From Gammaproteobacteria bacterium (lineage in GTDB: Bacteria > Pseudomonadota > Gammaproteobacteria > SZUA-229): a DNA stretch of 64,000 bases. Of this stretch, positions 56,519 to 64,000 are shown piece by piece. Within the stretch, counting starts at the first letter, position 1, and the number at the start of each line of letters is the position of its first letter. The position numbers were made by a program, and so were the translations under genes. The stretch lies in assembly GCA_029882215.1 (NCBI GenBank), contig JAOULC010000008.1, positions 19,841-83,840 on the forward strand, read 5' to 3'. The notes under the pieces were generated by a model that worked only from the letters and a program-made list of their open reading frames with translations, was not told where the DNA came from and ran no database searches.

Positions 56519-57130
56519 TTAAAATGCGCCCAGATTACTTAGCCGGCTAAAGACTTGACTGGCGATGTAATGATAGCCGGCTGCATTTGGATGATAGGTA
56601 TCAGATTTTAGTTTGCTGCTTTTTAATGTAGCGGGCATGGTGTCGCTATCGAGTTCTACGGCTGTGGACTTAGCAATCTCAAAGTAGACTTCAGCAGGCG
56701 GTACTAACAAGGTGGGTTTTGGTACGGCCAGTAATAATACCTGTGCATTATAGGATTTAGCGAGCCGGATCATTTCAATGATATTGCTTTTGGTTTGCAG
56801 TGAACTGATACGACGCAAAATATCATTACCACCATGGCAAATGATGACCAGCTCCGGCCGGTATTTTTCTAACAAACCGGGTAAACGTTTTAAACCATTG
56901 GCACTGATTTCACCGGAAATACCGGCATTGATAACGTTTCTCTGGCTTAACTGTTGTAATACCGCCGGGTAGCTTTGAGAGATCGTCGCCCCTTTGCCGG
57001 CGGTTAAGCTGTCACCAAATGCCAGAATGCTTGCATTTTCGCTCAGCGGTGTGAAATGCTGGCGCTGTTCGCTGCATGAGATAGCGATCAGGCAACAGAA
57101 TATTAATGATGTTATTGATATGTTTTTCAT
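56519..57130 (-). CDS. GDSL-type esterase lipoprotein (TesA/arylesterase-like)
   Basis: The 203-residue protein has a signal peptide with a lipobox-like AISCS (Cys about 19), then the SGNH hydrolase motifs. Block I is LAFGDSLTAG with the catalytic serine, block II is NAGISGE, block III is GGNDIL with its asparagine, and block V is SDTYHPNAAGY with the catalytic Asp and His. These are the residues of TesA-type thioesterase/lysophospholipase and related arylesterases. No adjacent ABC transporter such as YbbA is present here. It is divergent from truD. The natural substrate is unknown. Confidence 0.85.
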   Translation of the reverse strand: MKNISITSLIFCCLIAISCSEQRQHFTPLSENASILAFGDSLTAGKGATISQSYPAVLQQLSQRNVINAGISGEISANGLKRLPGLLEKYRPELVIICHGGNDILRRISSLQTKSNIIEMIRLAKSYNAQVLLLAVPKPTLLVPPAEVYFEIAKSTAVELDSDTMPATLKSSKLKSDTYHPNAAGYHYIASQVFSRLSNLGAF

Positions 57131-57178
57131 AAAAAGTATTCTACTCTATCAACCGTCAATTTAAACAGCCAAAGTATC

Positions 57179-58228
57179 ATGTATCAATACGATCAGTTAT
57201 CACTTTTGTATCCAGCGTTAAACATCAGTGGTGACTTAAAAACCGAGAATAAAGATTTTATCGTCGATGAACTCATGCCTGTCAACATGAGTGGTAATGG
57301 CGAGCATAGCTGGCTAAATATCACAAAAAAAAATAGCAACACTGACTTTGTTGCCACTCAGCTTGCTAAATTTGCAGGGGTAGCAGCGGCGGCGGTGAGC
57401 TATGCCGGTTTAAAGGATCGTAATGCGCTGACCACGCAATGGTTTAGCGTGCATTTACCGGGTATAGCGGAGCCGCAATGGAGTGAACTGATCAGTGATG
57501 ATTTTAAGATTAATACAGTCATACGGCATAACCGGAAATTAAAAAGAGGCACCTTATCAGGTAATCGGTTTGAAATACGCTTACGTCAGCTGCAAGGAGA
57601 AGAATCAGACTGGCAACAGCGGCTGCAGCAAATAGCCCGGGATGGCGTGCCTAATTATTTTGGTAAGCAGCGTTTCGGTCATAATATGAACAACCTGAAA
57701 CGGGCTTTTGATTTGGTTGAAACTAATAAAATTCGCCGTTTAAAACCGCCTAAACGCAGCATTTATTACTCCGCTATGCGCTCATGGATTTTTAACGAGA
57801 TACTGTCTGGCCGAATCCATGACAAGACCTTTACACAGGCTTGTTCGGGGGATGTGATGATGCTGGCCGATAGCCATGCCTGTTTTGCCGAAGCCATCAG
57901 TCCGGAGATTGAGGCGCGCCTGGCTAAACATGAGATTCACCTGACCGCAGCGCTCTGGGGTAAGGGCGCAACGATGGCTGCTGATGAAATTGCAAGCCGG
58001 GAACAGGGCGTAGCGGAGCAGCACCGGGCGTTTGCTGAAAGCCTCGAAAAAGCAGGGATGAAGCAGGAACGGCGTGCCATGCGCCTGATGCCTGTCAATA
58101 TGAAATGGCAGTTTGAGGCAGATAACAGCCTTATCGTCAGTTTTGAACTGACTAAAGGTAGCTATGCCACGGCGGTATTGAGAGAACTGGGAGCAATACA
58201 GGATAAGTCATTGCCTGAGTTTAAATAA
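57179..58228 (+). CDS. truD: tRNA pseudouridine(13) synthase TruD
   Basis: TruD isomerises uridine-13 of tRNA-Glu. The 349-residue protein has the catalytic aspartate in SYAGLKDRNALTTQWFS (about Asp80), the conserved DFIVDELMP near the start, and GVPNYFGKQRFGHNMNNLKRA in the middle. The C-terminal region RAMRLMPVNMKWQFEADNSL is typical. Length is normal. It is divergent from the esterase gene, with accA downstream. Confidence 0.94.
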   Translation: MYQYDQLSLLYPALNISGDLKTENKDFIVDELMPVNMSGNGEHSWLNITKKNSNTDFVATQLAKFAGVAAAAVSYAGLKDRNALTTQWFSVHLPGIAEPQWSELISDDFKINTVIRHNRKLKRGTLSGNRFEIRLRQLQGEESDWQQRLQQIARDGVPNYFGKQRFGHNMNNLKRAFDLVETNKIRRLKPPKRSIYYSAMRSWIFNEILSGRIHDKTFTQACSGDVMMLADSHACFAEAISPEIEARLAKHEIHLTAALWGKGATMAADEIASREQGVAEQHRAFAESLEKAGMKQERRAMRLMPVNMKWQFEADNSLIVSFELTKGSYATAVLRELGAIQDKSLPEFK

Positions 58229-58310
58229 AATATGCGTCATGAGGGTTCGCGTGCTATTATCAACTGATAAATTAATGATAATTAACAACATATAACGACA
58301 TTGATATAGC

Positions 58311-59273
58311 ATGAATCCAAATTTTCTAGACTTTGAACAACCGGTTGCTGAACTAGAAGCCAAAATAGAAGAACTTCGTTTTGTTGGTGATGATAGTGAA
58401 GTCAATATTGGTGATGAAATCTCACGCTTACAGGAAAAATGCCGCAGTCTGACTGAGAACATTTTTTCTAAATTAAAGCCGTGGGATATTGCGCGCTTAG
58501 CACGCCACCCTCAGCGGCCTTATACCTTAGATTATATTGATCGTATTTTCACCGATTTTCAGGAACTACGTGGCGATCGTGCTTACGCTGACGATAAAGC
58601 CATTGTCGGCGGCGTCGCCCGTCTGGATGGTCGTCCGGTGATGGTGATTGGTCATCAGAAAGGTCGCGATACCAAAGAAAAGATTCGCCGGAATTTCGGT
58701 ATGCCCAGCCCGGAAGGCTACCGAAAAGCATTGCGCTTAATGAAAATGGCTGAACGTTTCCAGATTCCTGTCATTACGTTCATTGATACACCGGGTGCTT
58801 ATCCAGGTGTTGGCGCTGAAGAGCGTGGCCAGTCGGAAGCGATTGCTAAAAACCTGTTTGAAATGGCGGATTTAAAAACGCCTATCATCTGCACCGTTAT
58901 CGGTGAAGGTGGTTCAGGTGGTGCATTAGCGATTGGTGTGGGTGACAGCGTGATGATGCTGCAATACAGCACTTATTCAGTTATTTCACCGGAAGGCTGT
59001 GCATCCATCCTGTGGAAGAGTGCGGATAAGGCCAAAGATGCGGCAGAAGCCTTAGGCATTACCTCTGAGCGTTTAAAAGAACTGGATTTGATTGATCATA
59101 TTATCGAAGAGCCACTGGGTAGTGCCTATCGTAATGTTGATCAGGCCGCCATCAATCTTAAACAGGCACTCAACGATAGCTTAAGCAATCTGGATAAAAT
59201 GAGTCTGGATAAATTGCTGGAGCATCGTTATCAGCGATTAATGAGCTTTGGTAAATTTGACGTCGTCAAATAA
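58311..59273 (+). CDS. accA: Acetyl-CoA carboxylase carboxyltransferase subunit alpha
   Basis: AccA, with AccD, transfers carboxyl from biotin to acetyl-CoA, giving malonyl-CoA for fatty acid synthesis. The 320-residue protein begins [19 protein letters not shown]. It shows the carboxyltransferase signature [21 protein letters not shown], the oxyanion region [20 protein letters not shown], and [17 protein letters not shown]-terminal [19 protein letters not shown] is typical. It is 20 bases upstream of tilS, so the two may be cotranscribed. The gene has no regulatory feature that I recognise in its 82-base upstream gap. Confidence 0.97.
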   Translation: MNPNFLDFEQPVAELEAKIEELRFVGDDSEVNIGDEISRLQEKCRSLTENIFSKLKPWDIARLARHPQRPYTLDYIDRIFTDFQELRGDRAYADDKAIVGGVARLDGRPVMVIGHQKGRDTKEKIRRNFGMPSPEGYRKALRLMKMAERFQIPVITFIDTPGAYPGVGAEERGQSEAIAKNLFEMADLKTPIICTVIGEGGSGGALAIGVGDSVMMLQYSTYSVISPEGCASILWKSADKAKDAAEALGITSERLKELDLIDHIIEEPLGSAYRNVDQAAINLKQALNDSLSNLDKMSLDKLLEHRYQRLMSFGKFDVVK

Positions 59274-59293
59274 CCGTCTATTCAGGCTTTAAT

Positions 59294-60631
59294 ATGCTTG
59301 ATAGTGCCTCTTTTGAACACCATCTGACCGGGTTAGTTGAGCAATCAGCTAACCCGGTTTCGTTTACAGTCCCTGCTACAGCGCGCTTTATTATTGCCTA
59401 TAGTGGCGGTCTGGATTCTCATGTACTGCTGCATTTAATGCACAGTACGTCACTTAATTGCCTTGCTGTATATATTGATCATGGCTTACAGCAAGCTTCA
59501 AAATCCTGGTCTGAACATTGTGCAGGCGTTTGTCAGCAGTTAAATATACCGTTTCAGTCAATCACTGTTAATGCCCGTGCGGACAAAGGCGAGAGCCCGG
59601 AAGCATCGGCCAGAACGGCTCGCTATCAGGCATTGGCCGAGCAAATGCAGGCAGGGGATATTTTACTCACCGCCCAGCATTTGCAGGATCAGTCAGAGAC
59701 GCTGTTATTGCAAATGTTAAGAACCTCAGGCCCGGCCGGGCTGGCCGCAATGCCTTTAGCCAAAGCCTTTGCAAAAGGCCTGCACCTGAGGCCATTATTA
59801 CAGCTTGAGAGAGCTGAGCTACAAGCCTATGCCAGTACGCATCAGCTACAGTGGGTTGAAGACCCGTCTAATAATGATCAGCGTTACGACCGTAATTTCT
59901 TTCGTCAGTCGATATTTCCTTTATTAAAAAAGCGCTGGCCAACGATTAACCAGACACTGGCAAATGTCAGCGGGTTACAGGCGGAAGCCGCAGAATTAAT
60001 GGATGATCTGGCGGCCCTGGATGCTGATATCAGCATCCAGGGCCGCCAGCTGATTATTAGTCATCTAGTCAAGCTGAGCCCCGCTCGGCAACGAAACCTT
60101 ATTCGCTACTGGTTAAGGCAACGCCAGCTCGATGCGCCAACGGCGAAACGACTGAAAGAAATACTGGGTTCGATGATAACGGCGGGCGCTGACAAAATGC
60201 CGGTGGTGAACTGGGCTAATACCGAGGTCAGGCGGTTTCAGGGTAAACTGTATGCGATGAAAACCTTACCGGCATTCGATGTACATCAGCGTATTGAGTG
60301 GCTGCCAGAGCAACCTTTGCTTTTATCGGTACAGCAGTGTGAAGTATCGATGACAGCCGCCGCATCAGGCTTGTCTGAAGACGTGCTCGGGCGCTCGTTA
60401 AGCGTCACTTTCAGGAGCGGAGGAGAGCGCATAAAGCCACTTGGCCGGGCACACACCATGGATTTAAAAAAACTCATGCAGGAAGCGGCTATTCCGCCGT
60501 GGCAACGTAGTAGAATTCCCCTTATTTATTTAGATGATCAATTGATTGCCGTTGCCGGTTACTGGGTGGCGGATGAGTTCAAAAATGCAGCTGGTCAGCC
60601 AGCCTGGCAAGTTGTTTGCCGGGAAATATAA
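59294..60631 (+). CDS. tilS: tRNA(Ile)-lysidine synthetase
   Basis: TilS changes the wobble cytidine of tRNA-Ile(CAU) to lysidine, using ATP and lysine. The 445-residue protein has the PP-loop ATP motif AYSGGLDSHVLLHLM at about 36-50, then LLTAQHLQDQSETLLLQMLR and WVEDPSNNDQRYDRNFFRQ. The C-terminal domain (RSGGERIKPLGRAHTMDLKKLMQEAAIPPWQR) recognises the tRNA acceptor. Length is as usual for gammaproteobacterial TilS. It follows accA closely. Confidence 0.95.
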   Translation: MLDSASFEHHLTGLVEQSANPVSFTVPATARFIIAYSGGLDSHVLLHLMHSTSLNCLAVYIDHGLQQASKSWSEHCAGVCQQLNIPFQSITVNARADKGESPEASARTARYQALAEQMQAGDILLTAQHLQDQSETLLLQMLRTSGPAGLAAMPLAKAFAKGLHLRPLLQLERAELQAYASTHQLQWVEDPSNNDQRYDRNFFRQSIFPLLKKRWPTINQTLANVSGLQAEAAELMDDLAALDADISIQGRQLIISHLVKLSPARQRNLIRYWLRQRQLDAPTAKRLKEILGSMITAGADKMPVVNWANTEVRRFQGKLYAMKTLPAFDVHQRIEWLPEQPLLLSVQQCEVSMTAAASGLSEDVLGRSLSVTFRSGGERIKPLGRAHTMDLKKLMQEAAIPPWQRSRIPLIYLDDQLIAVAGYWVADEFKNAAGQPAWQVVCREI

Positions 60632-60645
60632 GAATTATTATATCG

Positions 60646-60663
60646 TTGTCATATTACTGTCAC
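60646..60663 (+). promoter_or_regulatory. Pho box upstream of phoB
   Basis: TTGTCAT-ATTA-CTGTCAC matches the PhoB-binding consensus CTGTCAT-N4-CTGTCAT. It is 45 bases before the phoB start, as expected for autoregulated phoBR. Confidence 0.75.
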
Positions 60664-60707
60664 ATTGAGGCGGTTTAATATGACATCAAGCTACACTGGA
60701 CGATATT

Positions 60708-61418
60708 ATGAGCAAGGCGACAATTCTGATCATAGAAGACGAAGCAGAAATTCGTGAAATGCTGCGTTTTTCACTGGAACGGGCCGATTATCGGGTGCAT
60801 GAGGCTGAAACGGCCGAACAGGCATTAGAAAAATTACAGGGTCGTTTGCCGGATTTGCTATTAGTGGACTGGATGCTGCCCGGAATCTCGGGTGTTGATC
60901 TGATCCGGCGCTTACGCCGAGACGAGTTAACGGCTAATTTACCGGCTATCATGCTCACCGCTCGTGGTGAAGAAACCGATAAGCTCAATGGGTTTGATAG
61001 CGGGGTTGATGACTTTTTGACCAAGCCATTCTCACCTAAAGAGTTATTGGCTCGTATCAAAGCCTTATTACGACGCTATGGGGTGCAAGACAGTGAGCAG
61101 TTAACGGCGGGTATTCTCTCAATGGATTTAGGTCAGCATCAGCTGAGTATTAATGGTACGGTTATTGAAATTGGCCCTACAGAATATCGATTGCTGGAAT
61201 TTTTTTTGAAAAAGCCAAACAGAGTCTACTCGCGCGAGCAGTTGCTGGACAGCGTCTGGGGGCGAAATGTTTATGTTGAGGAACGCACCGTTGACGTACA
61301 TATTTTACGTCTGAGAAAACTACTAACCCCCTTTGGCTGTGATAGTTGGGTGCAGACTGTACGCGGTGCAGGCTATCGCTTTACACCTGAAACCGTGCCT
61401 GCTCAGGGATCAAACTAA
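60708..61418 (+). CDS. phoB: Phosphate regulon response regulator PhoB
   Basis: PhoB activates phosphate-starvation genes when phosphorylated by PhoR. The 236-residue protein has a receiver domain with LIIEDEAEIREML, the phosphorylated aspartate in LLLVDWMLPGISG (about Asp54), the lysine in FLTKPFSPKELLARIKALLRR, and a winged-helix domain with IGPTEYRLLEFFLKKPNRVYSREQLLD. It is followed six bases later by phoR. The Pho box upstream agrees with this identity. Confidence 0.96.
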   Translation: MSKATILIIEDEAEIREMLRFSLERADYRVHEAETAEQALEKLQGRLPDLLLVDWMLPGISGVDLIRRLRRDELTANLPAIMLTARGEETDKLNGFDSGVDDFLTKPFSPKELLARIKALLRRYGVQDSEQLTAGILSMDLGQHQLSINGTVIEIGPTEYRLLEFFLKKPNRVYSREQLLDSVWGRNVYVEERTVDVHILRLRKLLTPFGCDSWVQTVRGAGYRFTPETVPAQGSN

Positions 61419-61423
61419 CGCCA

Positions 61424-62725
61424 ATGAGAAATATCTGGATTTATGAAAGCTGGAGACTGGCTCGCTTTGTTTTGCCAGCGCTATTACTGGGCTGGGTGTT
61501 TAATGTCGAAGTCCTGCTTTTATTTCTGGCTTTATTATTATTTATTCTCCATCAATATCGTCAGTTTAATAAGGTTTATAAATGGCTGGGCAGCAGTCTG
61601 GATGCCGACCCGGAAGTGACGGGTGCGTGGGAAGAGCTGGTTTATCGTATTTACAGAAAACGAAAACGCAGTCGCAGCCGCAAGAAAAATCTCAGTAATA
61701 TGCTAAGGCGCTTTCAGGATTCTGTGAGCATGATGCCGGATGCGGCGATCGTACTGGATAAAGAAAATAACATTCTCTGGCTAAATCCGGCAGCAAGACA
61801 AACCCTGAACTTAAGCAATGACGATATTGGCAATAATCTTGCCAACCTGATTCGTATGCCAACCTTTGTCAACTTCCTTAAAAATGCAAAAGATAGCGAA
61901 GCCTATGAGATGCAGTCCCCGGTGGATGAAAAAGAATCGCTGGATTTAAGACAGATGCCTTATGGTGTTGGTCAGCGGCTGTTGCTGATTCGTAATATTA
62001 CGCAGGTTCAGCGGCTGAAAAGCATGCGCCAGGAATTTGTAGCCAATGTGTCACATGAATTACGCACACCACTGACGGTTATTCTGGGTTATCTTGAATC
62101 GTTGCAGGACAGCGATGATTTAACGGCGGATGAGATTAAACTGCAACTTGCAAAGCTTCAGGCCCCCGCTTATCGCATGAACCAGATAGTGGTGGACTTA
62201 CTGTTATTGTCACGTCTGGACCTGGATGTCCCTGCAGACCTGAATGATTCGCCGAGCCAGGATATGCAGGTATTGTTAGCCATGCTGAAAAAAGATGGTG
62301 AGCAACTCAGTCAGGGCAGGCACACGATCATTTTGAAAAATAATGTGACGGTTAAATTAAAAGCCGTCGAGACTGAAATATACAGTGCGATCAGTAATTT
62401 AATCAGCAATGCTATTCGCTATTCGCCGGACGGCGGTGACATCATCATTGAAACCCGGCTGGATAAAAACGGTTATCAAATCAGTGTTAGCGATCAGGGG
62501 CTGGGGATTCCGGCGATACATCAGTCGCGTTTAACTGAACGTTTTTACCGTGTTGATGCCGGTCGTTCGCGGGAAGTTGGGGGTACCGGTCTGGGGCTGG
62601 CGATTGTGAACCAGATATTGCGCCGCCATGATGCCCGCCTGATTATCATGAGCACACCTGGCAAGGGCAGTACCTTCAGCTGCTTATTCCCGCTTTCGCG
62701 TGTACAGTCTGATGCGCAAGATTAG
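61424..62725 (+). CDS. phoR: Phosphate regulon sensor kinase PhoR
   Basis: The 433-residue histidine kinase has two N-terminal membrane segments (RLARFVLPALLLGWVFNV and VLLLFLALLLFILHQY) and a PAS-like domain at about 95-190. The phosphorylated His211 lies in EFVANVSHELRTPLTV. The ATPase domain includes NLISNAIRYSP, SDQGLGIP and GTGLGLAIV. The basic segment RKRKRSRSRKKN after the membrane region is typical of PhoR. There is no periplasmic sensor; signals come via the Pst transporter. Confidence 0.95.
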   Translation: MRNIWIYESWRLARFVLPALLLGWVFNVEVLLLFLALLLFILHQYRQFNKVYKWLGSSLDADPEVTGAWEELVYRIYRKRKRSRSRKKNLSNMLRRFQDSVSMMPDAAIVLDKENNILWLNPAARQTLNLSNDDIGNNLANLIRMPTFVNFLKNAKDSEAYEMQSPVDEKESLDLRQMPYGVGQRLLLIRNITQVQRLKSMRQEFVANVSHELRTPLTVILGYLESLQDSDDLTADEIKLQLAKLQAPAYRMNQIVVDLLLLSRLDLDVPADLNDSPSQDMQVLLAMLKKDGEQLSQGRHTIILKNNVTVKLKAVETEIYSAISNLISNAIRYSPDGGDIIIETRLDKNGYQISVSDQGLGIPAIHQSRLTERFYRVDAGRSREVGGTGLGLAIVNQILRRHDARLIIMSTPGKGSTFSCLFPLSRVQSDAQD

Positions 62726-62727
62726 AG

Positions 62728-62767
62728 CTGTCATCAAATTATCACTTCTCTGTCATTAACTTGTCAT
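62728..62767 (+). promoter_or_regulatory. Tandem Pho box array upstream of pstS
   Basis: Four PhoB half-sites recur at exactly 11-base intervals: CTGTCAT at 62728, TTATCAC at 62739, CTGTCAT at 62750 and TTGTCAT at 62761. This is the arrangement of two adjacent Pho boxes on one face of the helix. It ends 47 bases before the pstS start. Confidence 0.85.
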
Positions 62768-62814
62768 ATAACTTAATCATAATTGACTCATCAATTTAAA
62801 TGAGGATTTAAAGA

Positions 62815-63786
62815 ATGAAAATCACACAAACAATTATCGGTCTGGTAGCCGGTCTGGCAGGAAGCATCAGTGTCGCACAAGCGGATGTTAAAGTGGATGC
62901 GGCAGTTGCAGAATATAAAGCGGTCAGTGGCGTATCGGGTAATTTGTCCAGTATTGGTTCAGACACACTGGCCAATCTGATGACATTCTGGGCTGAAGAA
63001 TTTAAACGTCAGTACCCAAGTGTCAATATTCAGATCCAGGCAGCCGGTTCATCGACTGCGCCTCCGGCACTAAGCAATGGCATTGCAAACCTTGGACCTA
63101 TGAGTCGTAAGATGAAAAGCAAAGAAATCGAGGCCTTTGAAAAGAAACACGGTTACAAGCCGGTTGCTATCCGAGTCGCTATTGATGCGTTAGCGGTATA
63201 TGTTAATAAAGACAACCCTATTAAAGGCATGACTGTTCCGCAAGTCGATGCTGTTTTTTCATCTACCCGTAAATGTGGCGGTGACAGCGATGTAGAAAAG
63301 TGGGGTGATCTGGGTTTGACCGGTTCATGGGCGCCACGCTCGGTTCAGCTTTACGGACGTAACTCGGTGTCAGGCACTTACGGTTACTTCAAGAAAAAAG
63401 GTCTGTGTAAGGGTGATTTCAAGAAGAATGTCAATGAGCAGCCAGGTTCGGCTTCAGTGGTACAGTCGGTGTCATCCTCTTTGAATGGTATTGGTTACTC
63501 AGGTATTGGTTATAAAACATCAGGCGTTCGCGCCGTGCCATTGTCTAAGAAAGAGGGCAAGCCTTTTGTAGCAGCAACACCGGAGAATGCGATTAACAAA
63601 ACCTATCCACTGTCTCGCTTTCTGTATGTTTACATTAACAAGCACCCACAGAAACCATTACAGCCACTGGAAAAAGAGTTTATCAAGCTGGTACTGTCAA
63701 AAATGGGTCAGGAAATCGTCATAAAAGATGGCTACATTCCACTGCCCGCTAAAGTGGTCGAAAAAGAACTGAGCAAGCTGGATTAA
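62815..63786 (+). CDS. pstS: Phosphate ABC transporter periplasmic substrate-binding protein PstS
   Basis: PstS captures phosphate in the periplasm for the Pst ABC importer. The 323-residue precursor has a signal peptide ending AQA. Phosphate-contact segments are visible: [30 protein letters not shown] and [12 protein letters not shown]. The length and text resemble the PstS-like branch of Pfam PBP-like proteins rather than the E. coli type. It is preceded by tandem Pho boxes and followed by pstC, with a terminator between. Confidence 0.92.
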   Translation: MKITQTIIGLVAGLAGSISVAQADVKVDAAVAEYKAVSGVSGNLSSIGSDTLANLMTFWAEEFKRQYPSVNIQIQAAGSSTAPPALSNGIANLGPMSRKMKSKEIEAFEKKHGYKPVAIRVAIDALAVYVNKDNPIKGMTVPQVDAVFSSTRKCGGDSDVEKWGDLGLTGSWAPRSVQLYGRNSVSGTYGYFKKKGLCKGDFKKNVNEQPGSASVVQSVSSSLNGIGYSGIGYKTSGVRAVPLSKKEGKPFVAATPENAINKTYPLSRFLYVYINKHPQKPLQPLEKEFIKLVLSKMGQEIVIKDGYIPLPAKVVEKELSKLD

Positions 63787-63821
63787 TCACTATACATTGC
63801 TTCGCGACAGGTATATTGTCT

Positions 63822-63851
63822 GCAAAAAAGTCGCAATAGCGGCTTTTTTGC
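63822..63851 (+). terminator. Terminator between pstS and pstC
   Basis: GCAAAAAAGTCGC at 63822-63834 pairs with GCGGCTTTTTTGC at 63839-63851 around AATA, with one G-U pair and six T in the distal arm. Partial termination here would make PstS more abundant than the membrane subunits, as in other pst operons. Confidence 0.8.
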
Positions 63852-63868
63852 ATTGCTGTGTAATAATA

Positions 63869-63886
63869 CTGTCACATAACTGAAAT
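63869..63886 (+). promoter_or_regulatory. Pho box upstream of pstC
   Basis: CTGTCAC-ATAA-CTGAAAT is a somewhat degenerate PhoB site 11 bases before the pstC start codon. It suggests a second PhoB-driven promoter after the pstS terminator, though the site is very close to the ATG. Confidence 0.5.
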
Positions 63887-63897
63887 AAAATAGCCCT

Positions 63898-64000
63898 ATG
63901 TCATCAAGTATTCAAAAATCAGGCGCATGGCGTCAGCAGCGACGTATCTTAGTTGATAATATCGCTCGTTACGGTATAGGTCTCGGTGGGCTCAGTGTTA
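63898..64000 (+). CDS. pstC: Phosphate ABC transporter permease PstC (5' end only)
   Basis: The window ends 103 bases into this gene. The translated start (MSSSIQKSGAWRQQRRILVD, then NIARYGIGLGGLSV) is the beginning of a membrane protein, fitting an N-terminal cytoplasmic arm followed by the first helix. Identity as pstC rests mainly on its place after pstS and the Pho box, so it is an inference. The gene continues beyond 64000. Confidence 0.65.
   Translation, partial: MSSSIQKSGAWRQQRRILVDNIARYGIGLGGLSV

Noticed and set aside
1..64000. CRISPR arrays, rRNA genes, complete insertion sequences, prophage
   Set aside because: No regularly spaced repeats, no rRNA, no transposase or phage structural genes seen on either strand.

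Overview
The window looks like chromosomal DNA from a free-living gammaproteobacterium of moderate, slightly A+T-leaning base composition. The evidence is the gene order tig-clpP-clpX-lon-hupB-tRNA-ppiD, rpsF-rpsR-DUF2232-rplI followed by dnaB-alr, a yejABEF operon, truD, tilS, and a phoBR-pst locus with Pho boxes. A marine Methylophaga/Cycloclasticus-like relative is a guess only; no rRNA gene or other decisive marker is present.

Layout. 1-5.2 kb: an orphan PhnD-like binding protein, a DUF2835 protein, rsmJ, tatD and a membrane HD-GYP protein. 5.2-10.2 kb: two perfect palindromes in front of ppsA, then a tight operon of two DUF1538 membrane proteins, a PII-like protein and a CBS-domain protein. 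10.3-21.2 kb: folD, a four-tRNA cluster (Pro, Arg, His, Leu), the protein quality-control block tig-clpP-clpX-lon, hupB, three tRNAs (Val, Asp, Asp) and ppiD, which is frameshifted. 21.2-30.6 kb: fabI, the yejABEF ABC transporter, a decayed RelA/SpoT-domain gene, about 800 bases of hairpin-rich noncoding DNA, and fabV, a second and unrelated enoyl reductase. 30.9-38.9 kb: an unusual CheW-membrane-LysM protein, the ribosomal protein operon, dnaB, alr and a beta-propeller lipoprotein. 38.9-47.9 kb: an AddB-like nuclease, fdxA, an orphan response regulator, tRNA-Asn, an aspartate aminotransferase, uvrB, a conserved hypothetical gene and a ferritin-like gene. 48.2-56.0 kb: a nitrous oxide reductase cluster nosR-Z-D-F-Y-L behind a perfect FNR/DNR-type box. 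56.0-64.0 kb: a thioesterase, a GDSL esterase lipoprotein, truD, accA, tilS, phoB, phoR, pstS and the start of pstC.

How the parts fit. The nos cluster gives respiratory reduction of N2O to N2, with a plausible anaerobic switch just upstream. The pho/pst block is a phosphate-starvation regulon with Pho boxes in front of phoB, pstS and pstC. Most of the rest is housekeeping. The least explained parts are the DUF1538/PII/CBS operon, the CheW-LysM fusion, the ppsA-side palindromes and the structured noncoding stretch before fabV.

Caution on sequence quality. Three genes (ppiD, a RelA/SpoT-like gene with two lesions, nosR) are each put back in frame by adding one base. Every one of these four lesions could be the loss of one base from a short homopolymer. 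They may be sequencing errors rather than true mutations, especially in ppiD and nosR, whose reading frames are otherwise intact.
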